A stretch of DNA of 64,000 bases from contig JBGUWU010000012.1 of NCBI GenBank assembly GCA_045221575.1, positions 1 to 64,000 on the forward strand, given 5' to 3'. Positions 8,832 through 16,657 of this stretch are shown here, in pieces (within the stretch, counting starts at the first letter, position 1; each line of letters begins with the position of its first letter). Source of the DNA: Scybalousia_A sp045221575 (lineage in GTDB: Bacteria > Bacteroidota > Bacteroidia > Bacteroidales > P3). The notes beneath the pieces are model-generated. The model was not told the DNA's origin. It was given only the letters and a program-made list of their open reading frames with translations, and made no database searches. A program made the position numbers and the translations under genes.

Positions 8832-10595
8832 ATGAAAAAAACTTTGTTATTCATCTTATTTGCTTTAGTTGGTGTGTCTTTATTTGCACAGAACAAAAAC
8901 ATAGATAAAGACGTCAGAAAAATGTCTCGTCTTATGCTTATGATAAACAGTTATTATGTAGATACTACCAATATGCCTACACTTACAGAAGCAGCCATAG
9001 AAGGTATGCTTAAAGAACTTGACCCTCATTCCACTTATATTCCTAAAAAAGAAGTGCAGAAGATGAACGAGCCATTGCAAGGAAACATAATAGGCATAGG
9101 CGTTACTTTTCAAATACTTAATGACACCATTCACGTTATGGACGTTGTAGCAGATGGTCCGGCAGAGAAACTTGGAATGTTTCCCGGCGATAGAATAATA
9201 AAAGTAAATGACTCCGCTGCAACAGGAGATTCAATAAACAACGAATGGGTTATGTCTCGTCTTAGAGGTAAAAAAGGTTCTATGGTAAAAGTTGAGGTGG
9301 CAAGATTAGGCAGAGATAATATAATATTTGACATCAAGCGAGATAATATTCCTTTAAATAGTATTGACACTTGGTTTATGATTGACAAAGAAGTAGGTTA
9401 TATTGCTCTTAGACGTTTTGCTCAAAAATCAGACGAAGAACTACAAAATGCAATACAAGAACTGAAAGAGCAAGGAATGAAGAAACTTATCTTTGACCTT
9501 AGAAGCAATGGTGGAGGATATTTGGAGACTGCTTTCAAGATTTGTGAAGAGTTTCTTTCAGAAGAGAAGATGGTAGTTTATACCGAAGGCGAAAAACAAC
9601 CAAGACAAGAGTGGAAGACATCTTCTCGCAAAGGTATGTTTGAAAAAGGTAACCTTGTAATCCTAACAGACGAATACACTGCTTCTGCTTCTGAGATTAC
9701 TTCCGGTGCTGTTCAAGATTGGGATAGAGGCATTATCGTCGGCAGAAGAACATTTGGAAAAGGATTAGTTCAAAGACCTTTCAACCTTGATGACGGTTCT
9801 CAGGTAAGACTAACCATTGCACGTTATTATATTCCAAGCGGAAGATGTATTCAAAAACCTTATGACAAAGGCAATGAAGATTACAGACAAGATTATCAAA
9901 AAAGATACTCTCACGGCGAAATGATTTATGCCGACTCTATCTCTTTTCCAGATTCATTAAAATATAAGACAAATAACAATAGAGTTGTCTATGGTGGAGG
10001 TGGTATAATGCCAGATATATTTGTGCCTATGGACACTTCAAGAGCATCAGACTACTATATCAACCTTAGAAGCAAAAACCTATTCAATGAGTTTTCAATC
10101 AACTACGCAGAAAGCAACAGAGAAGACTTGTTAAAGAAATATCCTACATACGAAGACTTTGACAAAGCATGGGAGGGTTTAAACCTTATGCAAGAGTTTC
10201 AACGCTATGCTTCTGAAAAAGGCGTTGAGCCTGACGTAATCAAAACCGATTGGGTTAATAATATGGTCAGAGACTATCTGAAAGAAGTTCAAAAAGACTC
10301 AACCAAGACCTATAACTCTTATGTTGATTATACTAACGAAATACTTGAAGGCAACAAGATGCTAAAAGAAATCCTAAGCAAAGCCGAACAAGAAGATATT
10401 AAACAAAAAGAATATATCAAACGTTCCAATTCTTATATAGAGTCTAACCTCAAAGGTTTTATTGCAAGAAATCTTTATGGCACTAAATATTACTACAAAG
10501 CCGTTCAACAAAATGATGAAACTTTGCAGACAGCCCTAAAAATCATCAAAGACGATAAACAATACAAAAAAATACTCAAAGGAATAAGCAAATAA
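8832..10595 (+). CDS. S41 family C-terminal processing peptidase with PDZ domain
   Basis: A 587-aa periplasmic protease. I chose the ATG at 8832 because it gives a normal signal peptide (residues 1-19, ending LFAQ); upstream in-frame codons to 8763 encode a hydrophobic leader unlike any family start. A PDZ domain covers about 80-165 (GIGVTFQILNDTIHV, ADGPAEKLGMFPGDRI). The S41 core follows with DLRSNGGGYLE, the catalytic Ser in ASASEI (about 285-287) and Lys310 in RRTFGKGLVQ. The long C-terminal part (about 420-587) is helical, charged and typical of Bacteroidetes members. Family role: tail-specific cleavage of envelope proteins. Confidence 0.93.
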   Translation: MKKTLLFILFALVGVSLFAQNKNIDKDVRKMSRLMLMINSYYVDTTNMPTLTEAAIEGMLKELDPHSTYIPKKEVQKMNEPLQGNIIGIGVTFQILNDTIHVMDVVADGPAEKLGMFPGDRIIKVNDSAATGDSINNEWVMSRLRGKKGSMVKVEVARLGRDNIIFDIKRDNIPLNSIDTWFMIDKEVGYIALRRFAQKSDEELQNAIQELKEQGMKKLIFDLRSNGGGYLETAFKICEEFLSEEKMVVYTEGEKQPRQEWKTSSRKGMFEKGNLVILTDEYTASASEITSGAVQDWDRGIIVGRRTFGKGLVQRPFNLDDGSQVRLTIARYYIPSGRCIQKPYDKGNEDYRQDYQKRYSHGEMIYADSISFPDSLKYKTNNNRVVYGGGGIMPDIFVPMDTSRASDYYINLRSKNLFNEFSINYAESNREDLLKKYPTYEDFDKAWEGLNLMQEFQRYASEKGVEPDVIKTDWVNNMVRDYLKEVQKDSTKTYNSYVDYTNEILEGNKMLKEILSKAEQEDIKQKEYIKRSNSYIESNLKGFIARNLYGTKYYYKAVQQNDETLQTALKIIKDDKQYKKILKGISK

Positions 10596-10616
10596 AACTT
10601 TGGTTTTTTTAATTCA

Positions 10617-10654
10617 AAAACGCCGTTTTCATTTTCAAAAATGGCGTTTTTTTT
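10617..10654 (+). terminator. Rho-independent terminator after the S41 peptidase
   Basis: AACGCC (10619-10624) pairs with GGCGTT (10643-10648), with A/T tracts extending the stem, followed by eight Ts. Confidence 0.85.
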
Positions 10655-10719
10655 GTTTTTACGCTAAAAAAGAAGAAAATATTTTTAAAAAATTTACAAA
10701 AAAACAAATAAAAAATACA

Positions 10720-10727
10720 TATCTTTG
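10720..10727 (+). promoter_or_regulatory. -7 promoter element upstream of the small lipoprotein gene
   Basis: TATCTTTG matches TAnnTTTG. A -33 TTG at the usual distance is not clear. It implies a 5' leader of about 200 nt before the ATG at 10940. Confidence 0.55.
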
Positions 10728-10734
10728 CAAAATA

Positions 10735-10939
10735 GATTGTTCTTAGAAATAAATTTTTAGTTATAAAAAAGCGTTTGCTTATAGTTTTAGTTAGTTAAAT
10801 ACAAACAATTTAATAAATAATATCTAAAATAATAAGTTCATGGTTTTTTATATCTTGTCAGAGATTTTTTTACAAACCAATGTCTTCGGACATAATCAAA
10901 AGTGAGGGGCAAGACACTATACAACTTTGCACAAAAAAA
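10735..10939 (+). other. Long A/T-rich 5' leader containing a UUCG hairpin
   Basis: Between the putative promoter and the lipoprotein start lies about 200 nt without a convincing reading frame. It contains a compact hairpin, ATGTC-TTCG-GACAT (10880-10893), closed by a stable UUCG tetraloop. An in-frame ATG lies inside this hairpin at 10880, but the lipoprotein signal peptide begins only at 10940. Confidence 0.5.
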
Positions 10940-11419
10940 ATGAAAAAACTTTTACTAAGTTTAGCAACCGTATTAATAATGGCTGCTTGTGGAACAACAT
11001 CTAACTACGTTGTAAATTCTTATCAAGATCAAGATTCAGAAGCAAGAAAACTTGAAGCAGTTGCCACCGCTATCATTCGTCCTGTTGTTGGCGATGTGCA
11101 GGTGGGTTCAGACAAGATTGAAGACAAATGGAAATTCACTGAAAAACAATATGCAAACTTAGGTTACGACTTACAAAGTATTCAAAACAGAGGCTTATAT
11201 CTTTCTGCTAAAAAACATAATGCTGATATGATTGTTGCTCCTATCTTCAATTTTGAAAGAATTGGCGAAGATGAGAATGCTTATTATGAATTAAGTATCA
11301 CAGGTTATCTTGGTAATTTCACTAATTGGAAACCAATGGAAGCCAAAGATTCTACTTGGATGAGAGCCAACAAACTATACAATGTTAAAGTTGTTGATCC
11401 ATACAAAGACGATAAATAA
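10940..11419 (+). CDS. Small predicted lipoprotein, function unknown
   Basis: A 159-aa protein. The ATG at 10940 gives a standard lipoprotein signal (KKLLLSLATVLIMAACG, Cys at about residue 18); an upstream in-frame ATG at 10880 would add 20 polar residues and is disfavoured. The mature part mixes short charged helices and beta strands with no motif I recognise. It ends 8 bp before the first of two barrel-like paralogues (11428) and probably forms an operon with them. Export and lipidation are supported; function is unknown. Confidence 0.65.
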   Translation: MKKLLLSLATVLIMAACGTTSNYVVNSYQDQDSEARKLEAVATAIIRPVVGDVQVGSDKIEDKWKFTEKQYANLGYDLQSIQNRGLYLSAKKHNADMIVAPIFNFERIGEDENAYYELSITGYLGNFTNWKPMEAKDSTWMRANKLYNVKVVDPYKDDK

Positions 11420-11427
11420 GTAAGACT

Positions 11428-11489
11428 ATGAAAAAGATACTTATAATATTGTGTTTTGCTATTGGGTTTTCAACGCTGAATGCTCAAGT
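11428..11489 (+). repeat. 62-bp direct repeat, copy A (signal-peptide coding)
   Basis: Bases 11428-11489 are identical to 12169-12230 and encode the same signal peptide; similarity drops quickly after the cleavage site. Confidence 0.9.
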
Positions 11490-12150
11490 GGTGAAATCTT
11501 CAAGCGAGAAAACTGTTGTAAAACGCACTGAAAAGAGACAAGCAAAAAAGCCAAGCAATTGGTTTATCAAACTTGGATACGGAGTTTGTAAATTTACTGG
11601 TTCTGAAGATGAATTGTTTCTTATTAGAGGATATAGAAATGCTGTATATAAAATTGATGTAGGATTTACAAAGCCTTTTGTTGAACTTAGCAACGGCAGG
11701 ATAAATCTTGCACCTTATTGGGGAATGGATTTTAGTCTTGGAAATAGAAGCGTAGATTACGGCAAGATCTATGGAACATACAATGCACATAATTTACAAT
11801 GGTCGCCTAATGTCGGTTTAAATATTGCTCTTTCTCGTTATTTCTCTTTCGATTTACATCTTGGTCCTTACCTAAGTTATGATTATAGTGTATCTTGGCC
11901 TGATGATGAATTTTATTGGAATGGTTATGGTTATTCTTATATTGATAAACCAAATCAATTTGATGCAGGATTAAATCTGGGTATTGGTTTTTGGATAAAC
12001 AGAGTTGAACTTGAATTTAGTTTCCAAAAAGGATTTGTATTCACTGAGCTAATCGATGAAGACGAGGGCGGAAAGACTAATATTCTTCTTTTGAAACTTG
12101 GTTATAGACTACCTAACTTTGGCGAAATGAAATTTAAAAAGGTAAACTAA
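11428..12150 (+). CDS. Predicted outer-membrane beta-barrel protein, tandem copy 1
   Basis: A 240-aa protein with a signal peptide (residues 1-19, ending LNAQ) and a mature region rich in alternating aromatic and Gly residues, as in small outer-membrane barrels (for example WGMDFSLG and LNLGIGFWINRVELEF). The C-terminus (LLLKLGYRLPNFGEM) includes a typical last strand. Its first 62 nucleotides are identical to those of the next gene, and the shared motifs YWGMDFSLG, LQWS and GIG.WIN show that the two are diverged paralogues. No catalytic motif is visible. Confidence 0.65.
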   Translation: MKKILIILCFAIGFSTLNAQVVKSSSEKTVVKRTEKRQAKKPSNWFIKLGYGVCKFTGSEDELFLIRGYRNAVYKIDVGFTKPFVELSNGRINLAPYWGMDFSLGNRSVDYGKIYGTYNAHNLQWSPNVGLNIALSRYFSFDLHLGPYLSYDYSVSWPDDEFYWNGYGYSYIDKPNQFDAGLNLGIGFWINRVELEFSFQKGFVFTELIDEDEGGKTNILLLKLGYRLPNFGEMKFKKVN

Positions 12151-12154
12151 TGTA

Positions 12155-12162
12155 ACGGAGGA
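12155..12162 (+). promoter_or_regulatory. Shine-Dalgarno-like site before tandem copy 2
   Basis: ACGGAGGA, with core GGAGG at 12157-12161, lies 7 bp before the ATG at 12169. Such a strong anti-SD match is unusual in this phylum and is absent before the paralogue at 11428. Confidence 0.5.
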
Positions 12163-12168
12163 ATATTC

Positions 12169-12230
12169 ATGAAAAAGATACTTATAATATTGTGTTTTGC
12201 TATTGGGTTTTCAACGCTGAATGCTCAAGT
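12169..12230 (+). repeat. 62-bp direct repeat, copy B (signal-peptide coding)
   Basis: Identical to 11428-11489. The identity points to recent duplication or gene conversion limited to the signal-peptide end. Confidence 0.9.
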
Positions 12231-12930
12231 AGTAAAATCTTCAAGCAAAAAGACTGTTGTTCGTCAAGTAGAAAACAACAGGCAAACAAGCAAAGATAAT
12301 ATCTGGTACTTAAAAGGTGGATTAAGTCTTATGTCGCTTATTGATGATCATACTGATGGAATAAAATTAGGCTACAAATTTGATTGGGGTTTTAAAAAGA
12401 CTATCAAAAGATTAAAAACTAATGATGCTTTTAATCCTTATTGGGGTATGGATTTTTCTCTTGGCTCAATGGGTGGCAAAACTTATCGTTACCGCTCTAT
12501 CGATGATGGTTACAGTTATGGCTTTAGAGAAGATAAAGATGAAACCTTTGCTCATTGTCTTCAATGGTCTTTCTTAAACTTAGGAATGGATTTCGTTCTT
12601 TCCCAAAATGTAAAATTAGACATACATGCTGGAGGTTTTTTAAGCCTTGCCTTACTTCACAAATATCACTATGAAGAAAGATATCGTTATAGTTCCTACT
12701 ATACTACTTATGTTGATAGTGGCAGTTGGGAATATGATGATGATTATTGGTTTGATACAGATGGCGGTGTTGATTTAGGTTATAACTTAGGAATAGGCTT
12801 ATGGATTAATTCTTTCAATTTTGAAGTCGGTTGGCAACGAAGCACTGTAGATTGGGGTATTGAAGGCAACAATATTATCTTTAAAGTTGGCTTTGCTATA
12901 CCAGAAAAACAACGTACAGTAAACAGATAA
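12169..12930 (+). CDS. Predicted outer-membrane beta-barrel protein, tandem copy 2
   Basis: A 253-aa paralogue of the preceding gene with the same signal peptide. The mature region again shows amphipathic strands (YWGMDFSLGSMGG, LQWSFLNLGMDFVLS, GYNLGIGLWINSFNFEVGW) and ends with a strand plus a short basic tail. It has a Tyr/Asp-rich loop (about 170-200) absent from copy 1, suggesting surface-loop divergence. A terminator follows at 12974, so lipoprotein, copy 1 and copy 2 look like one transcription unit. Function unknown. Confidence 0.65.
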   Translation: MKKILIILCFAIGFSTLNAQVVKSSSKKTVVRQVENNRQTSKDNIWYLKGGLSLMSLIDDHTDGIKLGYKFDWGFKKTIKRLKTNDAFNPYWGMDFSLGSMGGKTYRYRSIDDGYSYGFREDKDETFAHCLQWSFLNLGMDFVLSQNVKLDIHAGGFLSLALLHKYHYEERYRYSSYYTTYVDSGSWEYDDDYWFDTDGGVDLGYNLGIGLWINSFNFEVGWQRSTVDWGIEGNNIIFKVGFAIPEKQRTVNR

Positions 12931-12973
12931 ACGAGTTTAAAAGAAATACATCATTAATTTCATTTTTTTAATC

Positions 12974-13014
12974 AAGGACTTTATATCATCGTAAATATAA
13001 AGTTCTTTTCTTTT
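12974..13014 (+). terminator. Rho-independent terminator after the tandem barrel genes
   Basis: The stem AAGGACTTTATAT / ATATAAAGTTCTT (one G-U pair) is followed by a T-rich tract. Confidence 0.75.
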
Positions 13015-13158
13015 ACTTTAACTACAAATCTTCAACAAGAACACCTACCCCATCTTCTTTTATCAAACCACAAAATAAAAAGAGTTGATTTAAGTTTCTT
13101 AAAACTTGATTATCTTACAAATAACCAAATGGCATCAATATCATTCTCCATTTATTTT

Positions 13159-13188
13159 TTGCAATATAAAAAATATTTAGTACTTTAG
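13159..13188 (+). promoter_or_regulatory. Promoter for the structured RNA region
   Basis: TTG at 13159-13161, a 19-bp spacer and TACTTTAG at 13181-13188 (one mismatch to TAnnTTTG). The expected start is about 13192, exactly where the first hairpin begins. Confidence 0.6.
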
Positions 13189-13191
13189 CAG

Positions 13192-13402
13192 TCGGTTTTA
13201 TGGATTAAACCTTAAAACCGAAAGTTTATTCCAAGAAGCGTTATCCTTCATTGTACTTGAGAATCTATAAATTTTCAAGCAATTGTCAAGATTGTATTAC
13301 TGTTTAACGTTTGATGAATGGTAAGAGGTATTACATTTGATAATTGAATTTTCATCAGGCTTTTAAGTACAATGTAAGACATATAGACCCACGCTTCTTT
13401 TG
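13192..13402 (+). ncRNA. Structured RNA candidate, possibly 6S-like
   Basis: The region has no reading frame but folds strongly on paper. Hairpin 1 is TCGGTTTTA/TAAAACCGA (13192-13200 with 13213-13221). A nested rod follows: AAGAAGCGT (13233-13241) with ACGCTTCTT (13391-13399); CATTGTACTT (13249-13258) with AAGTACAATG (13365-13374); an open internal loop of about 20 nt on each side; then CAATTGTCAA (13280-13289) with TTGATAATTG (13337-13346, one G-U). A rod with a large central bubble is the layout of 6S RNA, which binds RNA polymerase. It has its own promoter but no clear terminator, so it could instead be the 5' leader of the gene at 13467. I saw no tmRNA or RNase P signature. Confidence 0.5.
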
Positions 13403-13466
13403 TACAAAATGCCATTATGGGTCAAACGGCGAAGAAGTTGTGCCCGACACGTATTAGGGAAGAAAA

Positions 13467-14342
13467 ATGAAAAAAACAATATTATTTTTTGCTGGACTAT
13501 TCATCTGCTTCTTTGGAGCTAACTGCCATAACTCCAACGATTCACAAAAAGATTCAGATAAAAGTTCTATGGTTAAATCTGCAACAGAGAATAACTTGGT
13601 TACACCCGATCTTGCTTTCTTTGAGCTAAAAGGACCTGTTAAAAAGATGTCAGATGGTGTCCTGACTTATGAATTTGACCAAAAAGGCAACCTAACAAAA
13701 CATAGTGGCACGTTCTCATTTAAACGAGACAAACAAGGTAGAATAATACAAATGGAAGCATACGAAAATTTTGTTACTTACAAATGGAATGGTGATAAAC
13801 TTATAGGATCTGAGGCAGCTGCTGAAGGTTCTATGATTGAAGAAGAATATACATACGACGAACGTGGTTTTGTTGTTAAAATAAAACATACCGTTGATGG
13901 CGATGTTGCATATGAAACCTTAACATATTCCAATTTAGATAATTATGGCAACTGGACACAAAGAACAAGCAAAGGTTATGAGTATGGCAGAGGTTCTGCA
14001 ACCCGCACAATAGAGTATTATAGCAAACAAAATTCAACGACTTCTGTTGTTCCTCAAGGATATGAAAAAGTCTATGACATGACTATCACAGGACATCCTA
14101 ATTATACTAAAGCTATCTTGTATCAACAAGAAAATGATGAAGGAGGAGCCTTTGTATGTTTCTACAATCGTCAAGGCAAAATGGTAAAATCTTACCAAGG
14201 TTACGGCGAATATAACGCTCAAGGTTTTCTTGCCTCTTTTGATGATGGTAAAATAGAAATAGGTGTAATGGGAATGGGCGTAGGTCCTGTTTTTTCAGTC
14301 AATGAAAAGGAATACAAAGTAAAAATTGTCAGCGGCTATTAA
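13467..14342 (+). CDS. Secreted YD-repeat-like protein, function unknown
   Basis: A 291-aa exported protein. The signal segment ends in FFGANCHNSND; the Cys suggests a lipoprotein, but the lipobox is poor (Asn at -1). The mature part contains repeated beta-hairpin units like those of RHS/YD or MORN-type proteins (YEFDQKGNLTKHSG, FKRDKQGRIIQME, YTYDERGFVVKIK, NLDNYGNWTQRT). The last 80 residues are less repetitive. It follows the structured RNA region by 65 bp. It is the last gene before the island, and its 3' side now meets the left copy of the dnaK terminator. Confidence 0.6.
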   Translation: MKKTILFFAGLFICFFGANCHNSNDSQKDSDKSSMVKSATENNLVTPDLAFFELKGPVKKMSDGVLTYEFDQKGNLTKHSGTFSFKRDKQGRIIQMEAYENFVTYKWNGDKLIGSEAAAEGSMIEEEYTYDERGFVVKIKHTVDGDVAYETLTYSNLDNYGNWTQRTSKGYEYGRGSATRTIEYYSKQNSTTSVVPQGYEKVYDMTITGHPNYTKAILYQQENDEGGAFVCFYNRQGKMVKSYQGYGEYNAQGFLASFDDGKIEIGVMGMGVGPVFSVNEKEYKVKIVSGY

Positions 14343-14416
14343 TTAAGTTATAATATAATAGACTTGCAATGACGAGTGAATAACACTCGGTATAAAACAA
14401 AAATGACCCTAACAAT

Positions 14417-14522
14417 AAAAAACGGGAGCTGAAAGCTATTCAGTTCCCGTTTCTATTAGGTGTATTTCAGTGTCTTACTTCACCTCCTCAAAGTCGGCGT
14501 CAGTTACATCTCCATCGTTTTT
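14417..14522. repeat. Left copy of the dnaK 3'-end duplication (att-like)
   Basis: 105 of 106 bases match 20897-21002. Read leftward it still encodes KNDGDVTDADFEEVK and a stop, with one synonymous change, but upstream of it the sequence is not dnaK. It includes a complete copy of the terminator hairpin (14420-14452), which can now terminate the gene at 13467. Confidence 0.95.
14420..14452. terminator. Duplicated bidirectional terminator
   Basis: AAACGGGAGCTGAA pairs with TTCAGTTCCCGTTT (one G-U), loop AGCTA, with T-rich sequence on the leftward side. Confidence 0.8.
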
Positions 14523-14683
14523 ATAATTCTCTTTAAAGGATTAGATAAAGAAACACCATCACAGAAAGGATATCTCTTGTTAAGAAAGCATCTACCATAC
14601 TATAAGTCGCTAGTGGTAACTTCTTTCATTCGTTTTTCGCAATATTGACGATACCATTCATTTTAAATTTCGTATTCTTATTA
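14523..14683. other. Island left-end non-coding segment
   Basis: 160 bp between the left repeat and the stop of the AlbA_2 gene. Short open frames exist on both strands, but none matches a family I know. No integrase fragment or inverted end is recognisable. Confidence 0.4.
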
Positions 14684-16183
14684 TCACCATTTTTTAATCA
14701 CAACCCAAGGACTTCTGTTATCTTTTGTTTCTTTTCTAATGTAACCGTTCGCCCGAAGGAAGGATATTTCTCTGTCAATAGTACGTTTGGAAATGCCTAA
14801 CAATTTTGCCATTTTCGTGGCAGTAGTATCGCCATTAACATTCAATAAAGATAGAATATCTTGCTGTCTCTCTGATAATTGAATTTCGCCATCAATGTCG
14901 CCATTACTATTGCCATCAACATTCTCATTGGATGTTCTATTTGGTATCGGAAGCACCAGTTCCACTTCATCAACCTCAATCTTATTTTTTAGCTCCGGCT
15001 CACCCCATTGAGCATCTTTCCAAGCTGATATGATGGTTGGGAAACCAGACCCAACGTTCTCTCCATAACCAATCATACGGAGCATATTCTGAATTCTTGG
15101 ATTACGAGCCTTGGAGTTGCCACCTTCATATATCATCTCAATAGGCAGTTTCAGCAATCCCGGATTACGAAAACATAATCGGTCGTCGTGTTTCTCTACC
15201 CGTAGTATTCCAGCATCCATCAGTAAGTCGGAGTGTATGATAGCATTCGTGAAGGCCTCTCTGACTGCTTTATGCTGTGGAGTGTCATCCACCCTTTGTA
15301 TGCCCTCCATACGGAATGGTCTTGGAAGGTCTGCCGTAACTTTTGGTATCACCCTGCTGAAAAACTGATAGAGGTTGTTTTCCCAACGACCGTCGTATGT
15401 TAGTCTGTCACTATAACGTTCATCACCGATGAGGTTACAGAAATCAAGGTAGTCCATACGAAAATTGGCAAAACGTTCTTGCACGGACAATCCCTTTCCG
15501 AACATCATCAGGCCAGCCATCGTAAGTACTTCTTTGCCGGTTGCTCTGTCAATGATATAACCACCAAGATTTTTGAGAAACGTTCTGTCATCGACCTCAT
15601 TCCACACGTGGCCCTCATTTCTGTATTGAAATAATGTACGATAACGGTGCAGTGTGTCTATGTCTATGTCGTTCATATCATAGTGCTCCAACATCATACC
15701 ATCGTTGCCGTCCTCAAAAGAGTCTCGTATCATTGCCCTTACCTGACGTTCTGTACAATGATAATCTCCTTCGTGGTTTCGTCTGTAAGTTCCCTTATAC
15801 ACATTGCCGTTCAGATAGATGGGCTTTATCCTCCAATCGGCTTGTGGCACGTGGATACACACTATCTGCAAACCGTCTATAACAACTGTATCTACGTCGT
15901 TACTATTAAGGATGTTCTCATTTACCTTATCACTGTTGATGGTGTTCCAAAAATCATTGATAATCTTCTGTGCATCCTCGACACCAATGATTTGAAACTT
16001 TTTCTTTATATCCGTTTCTTTTCGGTTCTCTTCAATGCCCAACAAAATCATTCCACCAATAGTGTTGGCAAATGCAGAGTATGTTTCCCATACCGATTTC
16101 GGGACCTCTGTTTTTGCACGTTTGCATTCCAAAGTTACACACTCGCCAGTCTGCAGTATATTCCGTATTTTACACTCGTTCAT
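14684..16183 (-). CDS. AlbA_2 (Schlafen-like) / HATPase_c_4 ATP-binding regulator
   Basis: About 499 aa from the ATG at 16183, which directly precedes the conserved domain; an in-frame ATG at 16231 would add 16 residues. Domains in order: AlbA_2/Slfn (about 8-140, with ETYSAFANTIGGMILLGIEE), a GHKL-type HATPase_c_4 domain (about 300-400, REAFTNAIIH, then ARNPRIQNMLRMIGYGENVGSGF), an acidic Asn/Gly linker (NVDGNSNGDIDG) and a C-terminal winged helix (RQQDILSLLNVNG, GISKRTIDREISFLRANGYI). Such proteins are annotated as transcriptional regulators and recur in defence islands. It is separated from the TerB-like gene by 168 bp, so it may have its own promoter. It is the last gene of the island. 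Confidence 0.85.
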   Translation of the reverse strand: MNECKIRNILQTGECVTLECKRAKTEVPKSVWETYSAFANTIGGMILLGIEENRKETDIKKKFQIIGVEDAQKIINDFWNTINSDKVNENILNSNDVDTVVIDGLQIVCIHVPQADWRIKPIYLNGNVYKGTYRRNHEGDYHCTERQVRAMIRDSFEDGNDGMMLEHYDMNDIDIDTLHRYRTLFQYRNEGHVWNEVDDRTFLKNLGGYIIDRATGKEVLTMAGLMMFGKGLSVQERFANFRMDYLDFCNLIGDERYSDRLTYDGRWENNLYQFFSRVIPKVTADLPRPFRMEGIQRVDDTPQHKAVREAFTNAIIHSDLLMDAGILRVEKHDDRLCFRNPGLLKLPIEMIYEGGNSKARNPRIQNMLRMIGYGENVGSGFPTIISAWKDAQWGEPELKNKIEVDEVELVLPIPNRTSNENVDGNSNGDIDGEIQLSERQQDILSLLNVNGDTTATKMAKLLGISKRTIDREISFLRANGYIRKETKDNRSPWVVIKKW

Positions 16184-16328
16184 ATAATTATTATATTTTA
16201 ACACTAATGTTTGGCTTCTAATTATGGTCAAAACCTCTATTCTTTTCTTTTTTTAGTTTTTTTTATGCAGCCTTTTAACCACCACTTTAATGTTAGTTGA
16301 TTCAACTTCGGTTCATTTTGCGTATTAG

Positions 16329-16336
16329 CCCCCCCC
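16329..16336 (+). repeat. C8 homopolymer in the gap below the TerB-like gene
   Basis: Eight consecutive Cs lie 15 bp downstream of the TerB-like stop codon (leftward sense), between it and the AlbA_2 gene. Long G/C runs are rare in this sequence; this one is non-coding. Confidence 0.8.
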
Positions 16337-16351
16337 ATACCAAAACCATTG

Positions 16352-16657
16352 TCATACAAAAATACTCTTTATGATTTCCGCTTCCTTGGGGTGTAAAAAT
16401 CCATCTGCTTCAGCCATTCCAACGAATAGAGTCTGAGCGAAAGTTTTATTCTTATCGGACATCTCGCTGATTATAAGTTTTGTTTGAATTTCATCAATGT
16501 TTGAGATGTCTTCTAAATCATTTATTGTTATACTCAAATTACTATAGATGTTATCCATATATTCCTCCTCTTTAGGATGAATAATGCCATCTGCTTTCAT
16601 TATGTGGGAAAGAACTTTTACGATGGCGTATTTTTCTATTGTTGTAAAACTATTCAT
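16352..16657 (-). CDS. TerB-like helical protein
   Basis: A 101-aa all-helical protein resembling TerB/TerB-like domains: two copies of an acidic loop motif, KADGIIHPKEEEY (about 22) and EADGFLHPKEAEII (about 84), separated by an amphipathic middle segment. TerB domains bind metal and appear as accessory units in stress and conflict systems. Its ATG overlaps the stop of the upstream fusion helicase (16654-16657, ATGA), so translation is probably coupled and a partnership with that enzyme is likely. A biochemical role is not known. Confidence 0.75.
   Translation of the reverse strand: MNSFTTIEKYAIVKVLSHIMKADGIIHPKEEEYMDNIYSNLSITINDLEDISNIDEIQTKLIISEMSDKNKTFAQTLFVGMAEADGFLHPKEAEIIKSIFV

Noticed and set aside
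11500..11790. Leftward 96-aa ORF opposite tandem barrel gene 1
   Set aside because: It is antisense to a gene with a clear signal peptide and has no features of its own.
13192..13466. tmRNA or RNase P RNA
   Set aside because: No tRNA-like 3' end with a T-loop GTTCGA, no tag peptide, and no conserved RNase P core such as GAGGAAAGTCC.
14460..14648. Rightward 62-aa ORF across the left island repeat
   Set aside because: It starts inside the duplicated dnaK end and matches no family; it is probably chance.
14523..14683. Integrase remnant at the island edge
   Set aside because: Translations in all frames show no tyrosine or serine recombinase motifs.
15634..16201. Two rightward ORFs opposite the AlbA_2 gene
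   Set aside because: They are shadows of a well-supported gene; their cysteine-rich content reflects antisense codons.
16329..16336. C8 tract as a phase-variation switch
   Set aside because: It lies in non-coding sequence below a stop codon, not in a promoter spacer I can identify; kept only as a repeat feature.
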